From Acanthosepion pharaonis (lineage: Eukaryota; Mollusca; Cephalopoda; Sepiida; Sepiidae), in contig CAHIKZ030002090.1 in assembly GCA_903632075.3 (NCBI GenBank), forward strand, positions 3,890,001 through 3,954,000: a DNA stretch of 64,000 bases, given 5' to 3'. The translations under genes were made by a program, and so were the position numbers. The notes beneath the pieces are model-generated. The model made no database searches. It worked only from the letters and a program-made list of their open reading frames with translations, and had not been told where the DNA came from. Every line of letters begins with the position of its first letter. Within the stretch, counting starts at the first letter, position 1. This document shows, one piece after another, positions 20,040 through 31,630 of the stretch.

Positions 20040-20663
20040 AAAATAATTAAAGAAAGGAAGAATAAAAGTAAAATGAAAATAAAAAGTAAACGAAAATAAA
20101 AAGTAAACGACAATAAATAAATAAATAAATGAAGAAAGAAAGAAAGAAAAGACGGAAAGCCCAAGAAGAGACTATTGAACAACTGAAAGAAAGAAAGAAA
20201 GAAAGGAAGAAATGAAAGAATAAAAAAGAAAGAATGTCAAGATATGAAGAAAAATGAGCGATATAAAAGAAAAAACAGTTGAAAACGGTAAAGAAAGTCG
20301 ATAATAAAAATATAAAAAGAAAGAAAGAAAAACGAATGAAAGAAAAGACGGAAAGGCCAAGACTAGACTACTGAACAACTCAATGAATGAAAGAAAGAAA
20401 GAAAGAAAGAAAGAAAGAAATTAAGTGCAGATAAAAACACGATAAACAGATGAGTAAAAAAGGAAGAATGAAATGAAAGGAAAAAAGAAAGACTCTCAAG
20501 ATTTGAAGAAAAAAGTAAAGATATAAATGAAAGAACTGTTGAAAACGGAAAAGAAATTCGAGAATAAAAATATAAAAAGACAGAAAAGAAAGAAAGAAAG
20601 AAAGTCAAAAAGATCGTAAGAAAGGTGATAAAAGAAATATAAACAGAACTGGACGAAAGAAAA

Positions 20664-20698
<35 letters not shown>

Positions 20699-20800
20699 TG
20701 GAAAAGGCAGCCAAGAATGTACAAAGTGGAGAAATGAAGATAAAAACAGAAAGAAGAAAAGAAATTAAAGAAAGAACGAACGAAAGAAAGAACAAAATAA
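20040..20800. repeat. GAAA-rich satellite with a 200-260 bp higher-order unit
   Basis: 'gacggaaagcccaaga' (20151) recurs at 20348, and a block containing 'cagttgaaaacggtaaagaa' (20270) recurs near 20535. Between them are runs of (GAAA)n. The unit is thus a duplicated 200-260 bp sequence expanded by tetranucleotide slippage. Frames across it are low-complexity. Confidence 0.8.
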
Positions 20801-21283
20801 AGTCATGGCAGAAGCCATTCAGTGACAAATATATCTTCATGCTTATGTATGCTTGTCTCCAAAAAAGAAAATGTCATCTGTTTAAATCTGATACAAATTC
20901 ATATTTCCTCAAACAAGTAATCGAAATTATCATTGATTACCGATTAAAATTCTAACTACAAAAACAGAATTCAGGTGAAAAGAGCCGCCGAATGTGAACC
21001 TTGAATAATGACAGCAGCAAAGAGATTGTAAAATAGCTATTTCCTAGTTCCTCATTTGATTTCTTTCACCATGGTAATAGAATTGATAAAGGGTAGGAGT
21101 ACTTTTATAATACGTTTAATTATCAAGGCTAACAGGCATTATATGGCTGACTATTTTACACATAATGCGGTGACAGAAACGATTTATTTAGGTCAGTCAG
21201 AAGGACATTAATATAAAGCAAATGCAACAGCCTCGCATGTCTATATTATTACCATTATATATATATATATATATATATATAAA
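20801..21283. other. Unassigned AT-rich DNA, (TA)n at 21256-21281
   Basis: No recognisable feature apart from the TA run. Confidence 0.5.
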
Positions 21284-21503
21284 GGCTGTTCCAATAACTT
21301 GGACCGATTTTAATGTGAATTAAGTTTACGCGTCTAATGAAATTTTCTTTATTTTTCAGATTTGGCGATATTTGGGCAATATTATTTTTCACACATAATT
21401 GGCATAACTTAAATAACATGATCCAATAGAGAAATAAATAAATTCTCACCAATAACACTGATTTATTTACTGCTGACTTTGATCCGTCTTAATGAAACAC
21501 CCT
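21284..21503 (+). mobile_element. Mariner-derived MITE, family M1
   Basis: Starts GGCTGTTCCAATAACTTGG and ends in the imperfect complement of GGGTGTTTCATTAAGACGG. It matches the ends of the longer copy at 48.47-49.07 kb but has almost no internal sequence. A second copy of just the last 26 bp follows at 21507-21534. Confidence 0.75.
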
Positions 21504-21549
21504 TATATATAATCCATCTTAATGAAACACACTTTATATATAATGTATA

Positions 21550-21553
<4 letters not shown>

Positions 21554-21600
<47 letters not shown>
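21554..21600. repeat. (GT)n microsatellite
   Basis: About 22 GT units. Confidence 0.97.
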
Positions 21601-21603
<3 letters not shown>

Positions 21604-21616
21604 CGTGCGTGTTCGT

Positions 21617-21655
21617 GTAATCTTCAGGCCATCAGACGGCTTGAAGATTGCGTTC
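21617..21655. repeat. Short hairpin
   Basis: AATCTTCAGGCC and GGCTTGAAGATT are inverted complements with one mismatch, around a 7-nt loop. Confidence 0.7.
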
Positions 21656-22047
21656 AAGCAAGAAACAGACTGTCACCATTCAGTGTTGAATACAGTGTCC
21701 ACTTTTATATTTACATACGGTCTATCACTGATATTGATCTCTTTTATCCATAAACATAGTATAACTTGATTCTATTGTTATATTATTTTATACTATTATA
21801 TTATATTGATGGATTTATTGGTTGATTTATTTTCTACGGCTTACCAACTCTTTGCATGTTATTTAAAGGCAAAAAACAAAACAAACAAAAAAAAAAAAAC
21901 AAAAAAAAAATATATGGTAAATGCAATCATCCGGTGCTGATTGAAAACTGTTTTCTATCAAGTCCTAGCGACCGCGTTGTGAAGGAAAGAGTTGTGCTAC
22001 CGTTGAGGAAAAGAGATGTATGTTTATTATTATTTTATTTATAGTTT

Positions 22048-22049
<2 letters not shown>
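21656..22049. other. Unassigned DNA with A-runs
   Basis: Contains (CAAAA)-like runs at 21870-21912. Otherwise nothing recognisable. Confidence 0.5.

Positions 22050-22087
<38 letters not shown>
22050..22087. repeat. (CAT)n trinucleotide repeat
   Basis: About 12 CAT units, next to the 3' end of a LINE fragment. Confidence 0.95.
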
Positions 22088-22089
22088 CT

Positions 22090-22545
22090 ATATTTCGATT
22101 CCTGCTATGGTCACACTATCTACCAAGTCTGCAGGAAGACCTAAGGCAGGTAGTGGTGTGTTGCTATGGCTACATTTCATGATTTGTTTTTCTAACTCCC
22201 ATATAATCACTAATGTTACATGGACAAAGTTCTTCTTAGTATGTGGGCTGTACCTATCAAGACTATTTTTTGTATTTCTCTTAAGCTGGGATTTCCAGGT
22301 ATTTTTTCAATGTGTTGTTGTGTTCAATTTTTATCATTCCAAGCGCACCTACTATGACTGTTAGTGTTCTTGTTTTCATTTTACACACTTTTTCTATTTC
22401 AATTTCCTGATGTTTATACCTCGATAGTTTCTCAAATTCCTTGGTTGCTTTGTTACAGTCCGCAGGGCAAGCTATACCAATTAATAGGCAAGCTCTTTCT
22501 TTTCGATTTTTGACAATTATGTTAGGCCTATTTATTATTATTATT
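22090..22545 (-). pseudogene. LINE C-terminal fragment
   Basis: Read on the minus strand from 22530: RPNIIVKNRKERACLLIGIA, ACPADCNKATKEFEKLSRY, and VGALGMIKIEHNN. These correspond to the post-RT region of a LINE polyprotein (the 'RPDI...VDVACP' block followed by a conserved 'VIGALG' motif). Several stops interrupt the rest. It differs from the RTE and CR1/Jockey copies in the window, so it is a third LINE family. Confidence 0.7.
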
Positions 22546-22980
22546 ATTATTATTAAAGCTCTGTTATTATATATCGAGCACTATTTTATTAACACTAGAA
22601 TTCAATGAGAAATATTTTATGCTTATACACATAGTGACACACTCTCACAAACAAACATGCACGCACATACATAGAAAATTCGATATGTAATATAATATAT
22701 ATAATTATATTTTATGTAATATTATATTGTATTATATGTATATAATTATATGTATACAGTTATATATATTATATACTATATATACGTATACATATAATTA
22801 TATATATTATTATATTATATTATATATAAATTTAATATTATACTTATTATTACAATATTTATCAAGAGTAATGTCAATTATTGTTTATTGTAATAATTAA
22901 TACGCCTATTTTTCTCTCAGTTCCTGACAAGCGAGGAATCAGGACATTCTGAATTGATCTCTATAAGTATTGCGAACTTA
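22546..22980. other. Extremely AT-rich, partly palindromic DNA
   Basis: 22680-22850 is almost only A and T, with nested short palindromes such as TATATATTATATACTATATA. It may be DNA-structure-prone or an expanded TA array. No gene. Confidence 0.6.
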
Positions 22981-22984
22981 AATT

Positions 22985-23110
22985 ACTATATCTATCTATC
23001 TATCTATCTATCTATCTACAGATAGATGGGAACAGATGGAGAGAGATTTGAACAGATAGATAGATATAGAGAGCGAGAGAGCGAGCGAAAGACAGAAGGA
23101 GAGAGAGAAC
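22985..23110. repeat. (TATC)n / (GATA)n inverted microsatellites and GA run
   Basis: A (CTAT)n block at 22988-23018 is followed by GATAGATGG and GATAGATAGATA blocks, so the two can pair. A GA-rich stretch follows. Confidence 0.85.
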
Positions 23111-23269
23111 AGAATCTGCAAAGATAGAAGATGAAAATGTTCGTTTAAAAGCGAAAGTGAAAGTTGTAGTAGGTCACTCGCCAGATCTGACTTTGACATC
23201 GCCAGTGTCAGCGTTTCAGCGTAAACAAATCAACTCATATGCCAACGTTATCGACACCCCCACCCGCTG

Positions 23270-23370
23270 CCCTTCGCCCTTCGCATAGCGGTTGCCCTGG
23301 CGACGGACGGTTTTTGCAGTTTAATGACGTATTAGGGGGAATCTCTGAACACAGTGATGACGTGAAGAAA
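23270..23370 (+). promoter_or_regulatory. RFX X-box-like and CRE half-sites, possible promoter patch
   Basis: GGTTGCCCTGGCGACGG (23289) is close to the palindromic RFX X-box GTTGCCATGGCAAC. TTTAATGACGTATT (23319) and GATGACGTGAAG (23356) hold CRE half-sites. The patch is GC-richer than anything within several kb. Whether it drives a transcript is unknown. Confidence 0.35.
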
Positions 23371-23439
23371 AGGCTTGTGTGTTTACCTGCATTACGCTAT
23401 CCTTTTACCTGCATGGAGATTGGACGCGCGTGCGTCCCT

Positions 23440-23444
23440 GTGTA

Positions 23445-23500
<56 letters not shown>
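23440..23500. repeat. (GT)n-(GA)n microsatellite
   Basis: About 13 GT then about 16 GA units. Confidence 0.95.
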
Positions 23501-23502
<2 letters not shown>

Positions 23503-23879
23503 GTGAGGGTGAGTGGGAGAAGGAGATAAACGGGGGGGGATATGGAGTGAAAGAGAAATATAAATACAGATAGAAAAGAGAAAGAAAGGGGGAGAGATAG
23601 CGATAAACAGTTAGGTACTCAGGTAGAAATTATATAAGTGTATTTAGTATATTTGCGGGAAATGATATGTATGTATATCTATAATTTACCTCGAGTATAG
23701 AGATTAAATCATATCTAGAGTAAACGGTCTGTTAATAACAGAATTTTGAATTCATCCATCTAATCTTGCGACCGTTCGTAATGTAACAGTCTTTAAATGA
23801 AATCTGAAAATAAAATAATATTTTGTAAATTTATAACAATTTATGCGAAAACATTATATAGATTTTTATATGGATTTTC
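23501..23879. other. Unassigned DNA
   Basis: No recognisable feature. Confidence 0.5.
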
Positions 23880-24330
23880 ATATTTGTACTAAAACTTTTA
23901 ACCATTTAGAAGATATTTGACAAAAATAATAAAAAAATTATACACGATCTTCTATTATTATAGAAGACTGATAGTAATAATTTAGATATTTAGATTTTTA
24001 TACACGACTTTTCAGAAATTAATATAGAATATTTTCGACGAAGATAATTTAAATTTTTATACAGAAATTTTAACAAATTAATATGGAATATTTTTGACAA
24101 ACTTAATTAAAATTTTATTACAAATTTTTAGGAAATTAATATAGAAGATTTTTAACAAACATAATTTAGATTTTTATACGCGATTTTTAACAAATTAATA
24201 TAGATTTTTGACAAACATAATTAAAATTTTATACTGATTTTTATAAATTAATTTAGATATTTTGCAAAATTAATTAATAATTTAATACAGATTTTCGTAA
24301 GAACTTTTAACAAGTTATCTGGGGAATTTT
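23880..24330. repeat. AT-rich minisatellite, 53-60 bp unit
   Basis: Units containing 'attaatatagaa...ttgacaaacataat' begin at 24018, 24078, 24135, 24194 and 24247, and more degenerate ones extend left to about 23880. Spacings are 60, 57, 59 and 53 bp. Confidence 0.8.
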
Positions 24331-24785
24331 TAATCTTCGCAGATGTCAAAAAACGTCTTTTTTAAAATTCTGAACAATTTTGGCGAAAATTAGATTTCTT
24401 TTTCATTTCTCCATTATTAAAAACACAATGTTAATGAAAGAAACAGAAAAAAATGGCTGGATTTGACCTCTTTTTTTTAGAAATACATCTCTTCAGTACA
24501 TGGCTGATCATAACTCTCTACAGTTTCTTAAAGGGATAAATAAATAAGAAAAATTCGGGATTAAGTACCACACAACGGGAAGCTGGGGACTTCTGGTCAT
24601 GATCTTATATAAATGGTCATGGTTAAGGTTAACTTTAACCGCGAGTCTTTTATATCTATTTGTTTACTTTATTTACCATTTCTCCATTTGTAGACAACGT
24701 CTGGTTGTTTGAAGTCCTCACTCATAGAATTTTAGTGTTTATGAAAACAGTTCTCTTTACTTTGTGGTTGTTTTTAGCTAATGGT
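24331..24785. other. Unassigned AT-rich DNA
   Basis: 'ggtcatggttaaggttaact' at 24614 is reiterative. No coding feature. Confidence 0.5.
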
Positions 24786-24789
24786 GTGG

Positions 24790-25580
24790 TGAACACATGT
24801 GCCACACACAGTCATTTATGTGATACACTCTTAGGCGATCATATATCTTTCCATACATGACTGACGAGGCAGATTTTTCCCGCAGTAGGTCGCCATTTCT
24901 TTCTGCGTTAGACCAGTTGTCATCTAAGGCTAGAGAACCCGGTCTGTCCTGCTATTTACCCATAGGTGGGAGGAGAAGAAGATGATTCATGCCTTTCCAA
25001 AGTGTATTTGCGCGTAAGTGAATATCAGTCAGTTACGTGCCATGCGTGATACACGCTTAGGCGATCATGTCGCACGGCCGTATGCAAAAATCATATCTAC
25101 CTGCTCACGATATGAATATCCTGCCATTGTTAAAAGGAACAGTTCTCAGATAACTTATTACTCTATATGTTAAACGTTGAAGACAGACTAGCCAGACTAA
25201 ATACACATGAATGACAAATGTAACCTAGTCTACTTGCAAGACATGACTGACGAGGAAGATTTTTTTTCCCGCAGTAGGTTGCCATTTCTTTCGACGATAG
25301 ACCAGTTGCCATCCAAGGCTAGAAAACTCGGTATGCCCTACTATTTACCAGAGCTGGTTCGGAGAAGAAGAGGATTCATACCTTTCCAAAGTGTATTTGC
25401 GCGTAGGTAAATATCGGTCAGTTATGTGCCATGCGTGATACGCGCTTGGGCGATCATATATCTTTTCTTTTCAAGGCTATAGAAGCCGATCTGTCCTGCT
25501 ATATACCCATAGCCGAGGGGAGAAGAGGAGTATTCATACATTTCCCAAGGGTATTAGCACGTAAGTGAATGTAATAGATT
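24790..25580 (-). mobile_element. Array of three SINE family A bodies, one interrupted
   Basis: Three copies in the same orientation start (as tail) at 24800, 25030 and 25425. Each shows 'ttaggcgatcatatatc', 'gactgacgaggcagattttt', 'gaccagttgccatccaagg' and 'ttcatacctttccaaagtgt' or truncated versions of these. The second copy is split: its tail ends at GGCGATCATGTCG (25068) and resumes at ATGACTGACGAGG (25243) after a mariner fragment. The third lacks the middle of the tail. The units are joined head to tail with no spacer. Confidence 0.8.
25069..25243 (-). pseudogene. Mariner transposase N-terminal fragment inside SINE
   Basis: Matches 18.70-18.89 kb, that is, the upstream region and the first 19 codons (MAGYSYREQVDMIFAYGRA on the minus strand from 25127). 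Its right flank 'tctacttgcaagac' ends exactly at the SINE sequence. Only the 5' end of the transposon is present. Confidence 0.85.
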
Positions 25581-25824
25581 CTACTGGAATTCACAACAAC
25601 ACTTATTAAATGATACGCTTTCCGTCTAAGTGATAGTTTCTTGTTTTTACGTTTAAACCTGATAGCAGTAATTAAAAATATAATGTGATGTCGCTTAAGC
25701 GGAATTGTTCAAAGGTATAAAAAAAAACCCTGAATTTTTCAATATAGCGACTGATGTGTTTATATATTTCAGCAGGTAATATAGGCAAGATAATATATCA
25801 ACGGGAAATACTAAGTAACTGTAA
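25581..25824. other. Unassigned AT-rich DNA
   Basis: No recognisable feature. Confidence 0.5.
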
Positions 25825-26870
25825 CATTATAAAAGAAGCGTTTGATAAATTACGACTCAAAGAACTTTTTGAACTGTTATAGAAAATTTTATTCATTTGT
25901 GAGAATATTCCAGAACTTATACTGCTAGAAAAATCCCTCTGCATATTGATAGGCAATTATTTCAGTAAATACACCAAAATAGAAAGCGGCGTAAGACAAG
26001 GATGTGTCTTCTCTCCGGATTTATTCAACCTTTACGATAAGGCAATCCTGAGAGAATTAGAGGCCCTGCCAGGATTCATTATTGGTAGACACAATCCTGC
26101 CAACACGCTGATGACACAGTGCTGATAAAAGACACTGAAAGGAGACTACAGAAATTCCTGCAGAAGGCAGTAAATGAGAAAGAAAGAATTAACATCGATT
26201 GTAAGACGACAGAATGCATGGTTGTCAGCAAGAGAAAGAGTCCAAGATACGAACTACAGATTGGAGACACAAAAATCAAGTACGAATTTAAATATCTAAG
26301 AAGTGTTTTAACAGAGGATGGAAAGTGTGACACCGAAATCCAAAAGTGGATTTGAACAGCGAAAGAACGCTTCCAAAATCTAAACGAAGTATTAAAAAAG
26401 AAGAAAATTTCGTTAGAAACGCAATGAAGTGTGCTGAATTGTTATGCAATATTGATCATTGGAAATTCTTCTCACAGATGAAGAAGAAACTGGAGACAAC
26501 AGAAATGTGGTTCTACAGAAAAATAATGAGAATACCAGGAACTGAAAATGCGAGTAACGATGAAGCTTTAGGGAAAATGGAAGCAAAAAAAAAAAGACTC
26601 TTATACTTAGAATCAAAAAGAGGCAGTTGAAATTTCTGGAGCAGAAATTGAGGAAATAAGGCTTGGAGAACTGAATACTCACAGGACATACTGAAGGCAA
26701 GAAGGATAGAAGAAAGCAGCGTGTAACTTAACCGGATTGAAGAACAGAAATTAGGTGGGTTAGCAAAACGATAAAACTTACTAAGAGCTAAAACGGAGAA
26801 GATGTTGGGGAGAGTCATGATCGCTGACATCCTGAAAGAACACGACATAAAGAAGAAGTAAACGTCCATA
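25825..26870 (+). pseudogene. RTE-type LINE, RT palm to 3' end
   Basis: Longest RTE copy here. In order: KEAFDKLRLKELFELL (RT block with first Asp), GVRQGCVFSPDLFNLY (block B), ADDTVLIKDTERRLQKFLQK from about 26108 (the YADD box with its Tyr lost at a frameshift), KTTECMVVSKRKSPRYELQI, SVLTEDGKCDTEIQ and KKLETTEMWFYRKIMRIPGT. Three or more frameshifts and stops occur. The endonuclease and 5' end are absent. It ends 'atcctgaaagaacacgacat' and a GAA-type tail near 26860, like the other copies. Confidence 0.9.
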
Positions 26871-27174
26871 TTTAAAAGTGCGGAATTGAGAATTGTGATA
26901 GAGGCTGTCCATAGATCTAGTCATGTCGACATCAGTCGTTCGTCGGAAGTAAGAAGAAGGAAAGAGATTTAGGTGCAATCTACATAACCCTATAGAGAGT
27001 GGTATATTCCAATCCATAACTCGGTTAGTGGACAAAAAACAACACAAAATTAACAAGGAAAAATAGAAACAATATAATGGAAAGGTGTTTTCTTCTTTTC
27101 GCCTTGTTGAATATGCACCGGGCCATTCGCAGCTTTTGTTCACATCGATACAAAGAGACGAAATTATTAAGACA
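26871..27174. other. Unassigned DNA between two LINE tails
   Basis: No recognisable feature; possibly target DNA of two nearby RTE insertions. Confidence 0.5.
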
Positions 27175-27402
27175 CAAAATGAGAAGGGAGACTTGGAGAA
27201 TTTAACACTCACAAGACATATCGAAGATAAAATGGAAAAGGGATGACAGCAAGCCACCTACCTGATTGGGTGAATGGATGACTGAACGGAGGGTGGGAAA
27301 CTTGACAAAGGGACAAAGGTTGTTAAGAAGTTCAACGGACATGAAGTCATGGATAGCCATGAAGGAACACGGCATATAAAAAAAAATAATAAAAAAAAAA
27401 AT
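27175..27402 (+). pseudogene. RTE-type LINE, 3' end only
   Basis: GDLENLTLTRHIEDKMEKG matches the family's 'LENLTLTGHIEGKRDRG' block. The copy ends 'atgaaggaacacggcatat' with an A-rich tail. Strongly 5'-truncated. Confidence 0.85.
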
Positions 27403-27529
27403 AGAAGTCACAATAAGGAATCGTTATAAATAGCGGGCTGAATCTGTCTACTCGATGAAACCTTGCGTGAGCCCCGCAAGTGTACGTTTACATTGTCATT
27501 TACTAAACTTATTCTAGTTTGTCTAAAAA

Positions 27530-27612
27530 TGTGGGGACTTAGCGAGAATCGAACTCGTTACTCATAGTCCACCAAACTAGCTAGCCATACCGAGGCGTCC
27601 AAACTTACCAAT
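27530..27612 (-). mobile_element. tRNA-derived SINE head, family B
   Basis: On the minus strand: GACGCCTCGGTATGGCTAGC (box A side) and AACGAGTTCGATTCTCGC (box B). Related heads are at 40.3, 46.1 and 53.8 kb. It cannot form a proper tRNA acceptor and anticodon structure. Confidence 0.7.
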
Positions 27613-28110
27613 AAAAAAAACAGTAAAAAATGCAAACTCAACTATTACTAGATTGATGTAGTTTATGCTTTTGTTGCCGTTGAAATAATTGGAAAGGTCG
27701 AAGTAAAGTAATGAATGCAAAAAGAAATCGAAGTCGCCTGATTATTGTTTTTGGTCAATCCCAATCGGTTAATCGATGTCAGACAAAGGTAACGCTGCCA
27801 GAATTAATAAGGCCAATATACTCCTGGCTTCATTCTACCTTTGGCCTTGACTTATAAATCCGAATGGCATCTCCCGGTTGGAACAAATGTAACTGTATAG
27901 TAATCCTCCCTATCGATCTATCAGTCGTGATACAGGATCCTTGCTCTCGCCAAATTAATCGATGATGTACCGTGTCAGTAGTGATAATTTAATAGCTGTA
28001 AAACAGTATCTGTTGATTTCAACCTGATAGTCGATCTGCTCAGACGCGGCAAAATATGCCTTTATTTAAATAATACCCGTAGTATAACTTTTGGTGACTC
28101 GGTAAGAGAA
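27613..28110. other. Unassigned DNA
   Basis: 27690-27990 has moderate GC content and no homology seen. Confidence 0.5.
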
Positions 28111-28111
28111 G

Positions 28112-28265
28112 TTCGAAATCCGGTCGAATTTGTTGCACCCGATTTTGCGTCTGTACACCCGGGAAACGTATGAATCCGCTTTCTGTTTCCATCGGTTATG
28201 CATTACGTAGCAGGACAGACTGGATTCTCTGGCCGTGATTGGCAACCAGTCTGGGAGGAGAACAA
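28112..28265 (+). mobile_element. SINE family A, diverged copy
   Basis: Head-like AGTTCGAAATCCGGTCG, body 'gggaaacgtatgaatccgct', then 'gcaggacagactggattctc' and 'ttggcaaccagtctgggagg'. Tail not found. Confidence 0.7.
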
Positions 28266-28975
28266 AACCGATGTGCTGATTAATGAAGAAGCAAACCTTA
28301 AATGTTACTTTATTGCACGTGAAGTGAAATGAACTGTAGAAACTGCAAAAGCAAACTTTTTTCTCGCCCAATTTCTTCCCTCTGTATAGCGTAGGATATA
28401 ATATTAATTTAAACTTTGGTAGTGAGATAATTAGCAGTGAACTACCCCCACCTTGGGACACTGGGGAAGACGTATTCTCTGCTGGCGTGCAAATGTTTTG
28501 GGACAACTACATAAAATGATTATGCAACACCTTTTTTTTCTTAAGAAATTAAGATTGTTCAGCAGTATGCTTTTATCAGCAGAATGTCTGTGAATCTTGA
28601 GAATTGGAAAATAGGATTCTGCGTTTGCGCAGGCGTCTTGCAGTAGAAGGGACACCGCTTTTATGTGCTTGAGGCTGTAAAAAAGGGTCAAGCAAAACTA
28701 CTGAGCCAATGAAAGATCTAAGATTATAAAGGCATGATAATATGCACATTTATAAATATGAATTGTTCCATCTTTTTAATCTGAGTGTAATGTGCCTTGG
28801 CAAGTCATTGTAGTTGAAGATTAGCTTGCTTCTTTACACTAAAACCGTGGGTAAAATTTCTGCTGAAACAAAGATAAAAGTTTGTGACTTTGAAGAAGAT
28901 GATTCAAATAAAGATACCAGGCGATTAGGAATTTCGAGAAACCATTCAAAAGACGTTTGCTTTTACTGGAGGTGT
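28266..28975. other. Unassigned DNA
   Basis: The two overlapping minus-strand frames (about 90 and 146 codons) show no domain or codon bias. Nothing else recognisable. Confidence 0.5.
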
Positions 28976-28979
28976 TTTA

Positions 28980-29260
28980 GGTAAAAAATAAAAAAATAAA
29001 AAAAATAAAATAAAAACAAAAAACAAACAAATAAACAAAAAAGGGAAAACTACGGAAATTACACAAAAGAGATGAAAGTAATACTGTGACAGTCTCGATA
29101 AGCAATCTACAATTAATAACTAGCCAAAGGTCATAAGTAGCAAAAGGAAAATTTTAGTTACTACTACAAAATAGAATTAAACTCGAATGCAATAGAACAT
29201 GGAAGAAGTGCAATGACAAAAAACAAAAAAACAAAAAACAAAAAAAAAACAATGCAAGAT
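28980..29260. repeat. A-rich (AAAAT/AAAAC)n runs
   Basis: Simple A-rich runs at 28985-29042 and 29215-29252 with unassigned sequence between. Confidence 0.8.
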
Positions 29261-29299
29261 ACACCACAAAGACCAGTAAAATTTGGTGGCGGACACAAA

Positions 29300-29362
29300 A
29301 TAAAGGGTGTTTCGTTAAGACGGATCAAAGTCAGCAGTAAATAAATCAGTGTTATTAATTTG
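29300..29362 (-). mobile_element. Terminal fragment of mariner family M1
   Basis: AGGGTGTTTCGTTAAGACGG followed by 'tcagcagtaaataaatcagt' is the reverse complement of the right end of the M1 copies at 21.5 and 49.07 kb. The rest of the element is missing. Confidence 0.75.
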
Positions 29363-30055
29363 AAGCTGCATGAAAAAGAATGGTAGAAGCATATTTGTAA
29401 AAGTTGATTGAAATCTAAACAGCGAAAACTAAAGTTTATTTTGGTCTAATCTTCTGGTAGCACTGCGAAGATGGAGAAACCTTTGAGCATGTTGGTACCT
29501 TTATGCAACAAAAACGTCTCTTCTGAATGAAAATGTTGGAAGACTGACTAACACAAAGTCTTCATCTCAGTATAATTAAATCATTGTAGTGGGAACTGAA
29601 TAAACAAGTGCTTCAACGAAAGCCACATATACTCTCAGAGGTTTGGCGTTATTTCCACATTGAATTAAGGCTATTAATCAAGCCAAAGTCACCGACACTA
29701 ATTATTAGTTACAGAGGTTGTATTTTGTGTAATAATTTTTGAAAATGAAAAAAACTTTTTTTTTACTTAAGAAAAGAGTTGAAAGGCCAAATATTCATTA
29801 GTTGTCCATTATTTTTGCATGGTCAGTATGCTTAAAATCCTCTACCATCCACTATAAAGCATTAACAAAAATGTAGTAACTTGTACTCTGGGTGTCAAAG
29901 ATCACAGACTTTATTGAGAAAAGCATACTGCTAATCGCTTTCGATTTGGGGCTCAAATTTAAAAAAATGTTTAATTTACCGGAGTGGTCCAAACGTTTTG
30001 TACGCCTGTGTATCGGCGAGATTGTTGACTCTGTTATCCTGACTGATGTCGAAAC
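29363..30055. other. Unassigned DNA
   Basis: No recognisable feature. Confidence 0.5.
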
Positions 30056-30058
30056 ACG

Positions 30059-30059
30059 A

Positions 30060-30139
<80 letters not shown>
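30059..30139. repeat. (CA)n-(TA)n microsatellite
   Basis: About 15 CA then about 25 TA units. Confidence 0.97.
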
Positions 30140-30143
<4 letters not shown>

Positions 30144-30147
30144 TGAA

Positions 30148-30328
30148 TCTAGCATGTTTCACTTTTATTAAAGCTCGAACAAAGAATGAGATATGGAAAT
30201 AAAATAAAATGCTAGTATTTTTATTTCTGTGCTGTTTGATTTTATTTCTTTAAGCAGGATTCACGTGCATTTAACTTGTTAAGCAGCGTTAATATAATTT
30301 ATGGCGTGTCTAACTTTTTTTTCTTTTT
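30148..30328 (+). repeat. Interspersed repeat X, copy 2
   Basis: Second copy of the repeat at 7.24-7.43 kb. See that entry for shared stretches. Confidence 0.75.
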
Positions 30329-30414
30329 GTCCATATTCTCACTATCTAATAAACGTCCTATCATTCTGTCGGATTCCGATCCATACTCAATCAGTATTTG
30401 ATCCCAATTCATAT

Positions 30415-31630
30415 ATACAAGGGTTGGATAAAATAATTGGAATACTTGTTAAATTCAAAGAAAATTAGTCATCCTTTAGCCTCATATATAGCTTTAATGC
30501 GTCTAGGAATGGAATCGTACAGCTTCCTGACTTCATCCAGAAGAATTTTCAGCCATTCTTCCATTAACACTTGCTCCAGCTCTTTAAGACACGACGGTGG
30601 AGAATAGCGGCTCCTAACTAGTTGCTCCAAAATGCACCACAAATGTTCAATAATATTGATATCTGGAGATTGGGAAGGCCACTCCATGTATTCTAGCTCA
30701 CTTTCATGCTCTTCATACCAATTCTTAACCACTCGTGCGGTATGTATGGGAGCATTATCGTCTTGGAAGATGCACTCACCATCAGGGAATAAAGTCTGTC
30801 GCATTGGATCTCCCAAAATGTTTAGGTAATCTTTTCTGTTGATTCTACCATACAGGGTAACTGTTGGACGAAGACATTTCCATGATATGGCGGTCCAAAG
30901 TATCACTAGTCCGCCTCCATGCTTCACTGTTGGAAGAAGTCAATCAGGGTTGTAAGCTTCTTTGGGCTTCCTCTACATATAAACTGGCCCTGAAGTTGGG
31001 AAAAGAGAAAAACTGGACTTGTTTGAGAAAATGACTTGCTTCCATTGGTCTGCAGACCAAGCATTGTGATCTCTGCACCACTTCAACCTCTTCTTTGCGA
31101 GTGGAGAAAAGAGTTTTCCTTACGGCAGATCTTCCATGATATCCAGCCTTATGGAGCTCACGACGAACATTTTTAGTAGAAACTGGACTATTCAGATAAT
31201 TATTCAACTCAGCATTTACTTTCGTAACAGTAGCCGATGATTTTTTTGCCAAATTGCATTTCAATGCACGTCGGTCACTCTCAGTAAGTTTGCAAATACG
31301 GCCCGAATTGTTACGGTTGCTAGAGGTTTTGCCCTGTTTCTCGAATTGCGTCATAGTTCTTGATATGGTATGTCTTGAAAAACCAAACAGTTCAGTGATG
31401 CGAGCTCCAACAATTTGCCATTTTTCGAACTCGGAGAGGTCACGCATTTAGCTGAAATTTTACTAAATTCTAAAAGTAAATAAGACAAAGACAGCAAATT
31501 AGATGAATAAACGTATTTACAATGGATATAACTTGCAATTACGAAGTTTTAGTTAAAGTGCTGAATATAATAGGTCTTTGAAATATACGAGTAGAATTTG
31601 CACCTGTTCCAATTATTTTGTCCAACACCT

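Noticed and set aside
23331..23346. 15-bp identity with 36967 (attagggggaatctc)
   Set aside because: Expected by chance between two 64-kb-scale sequences; no extension on either side.
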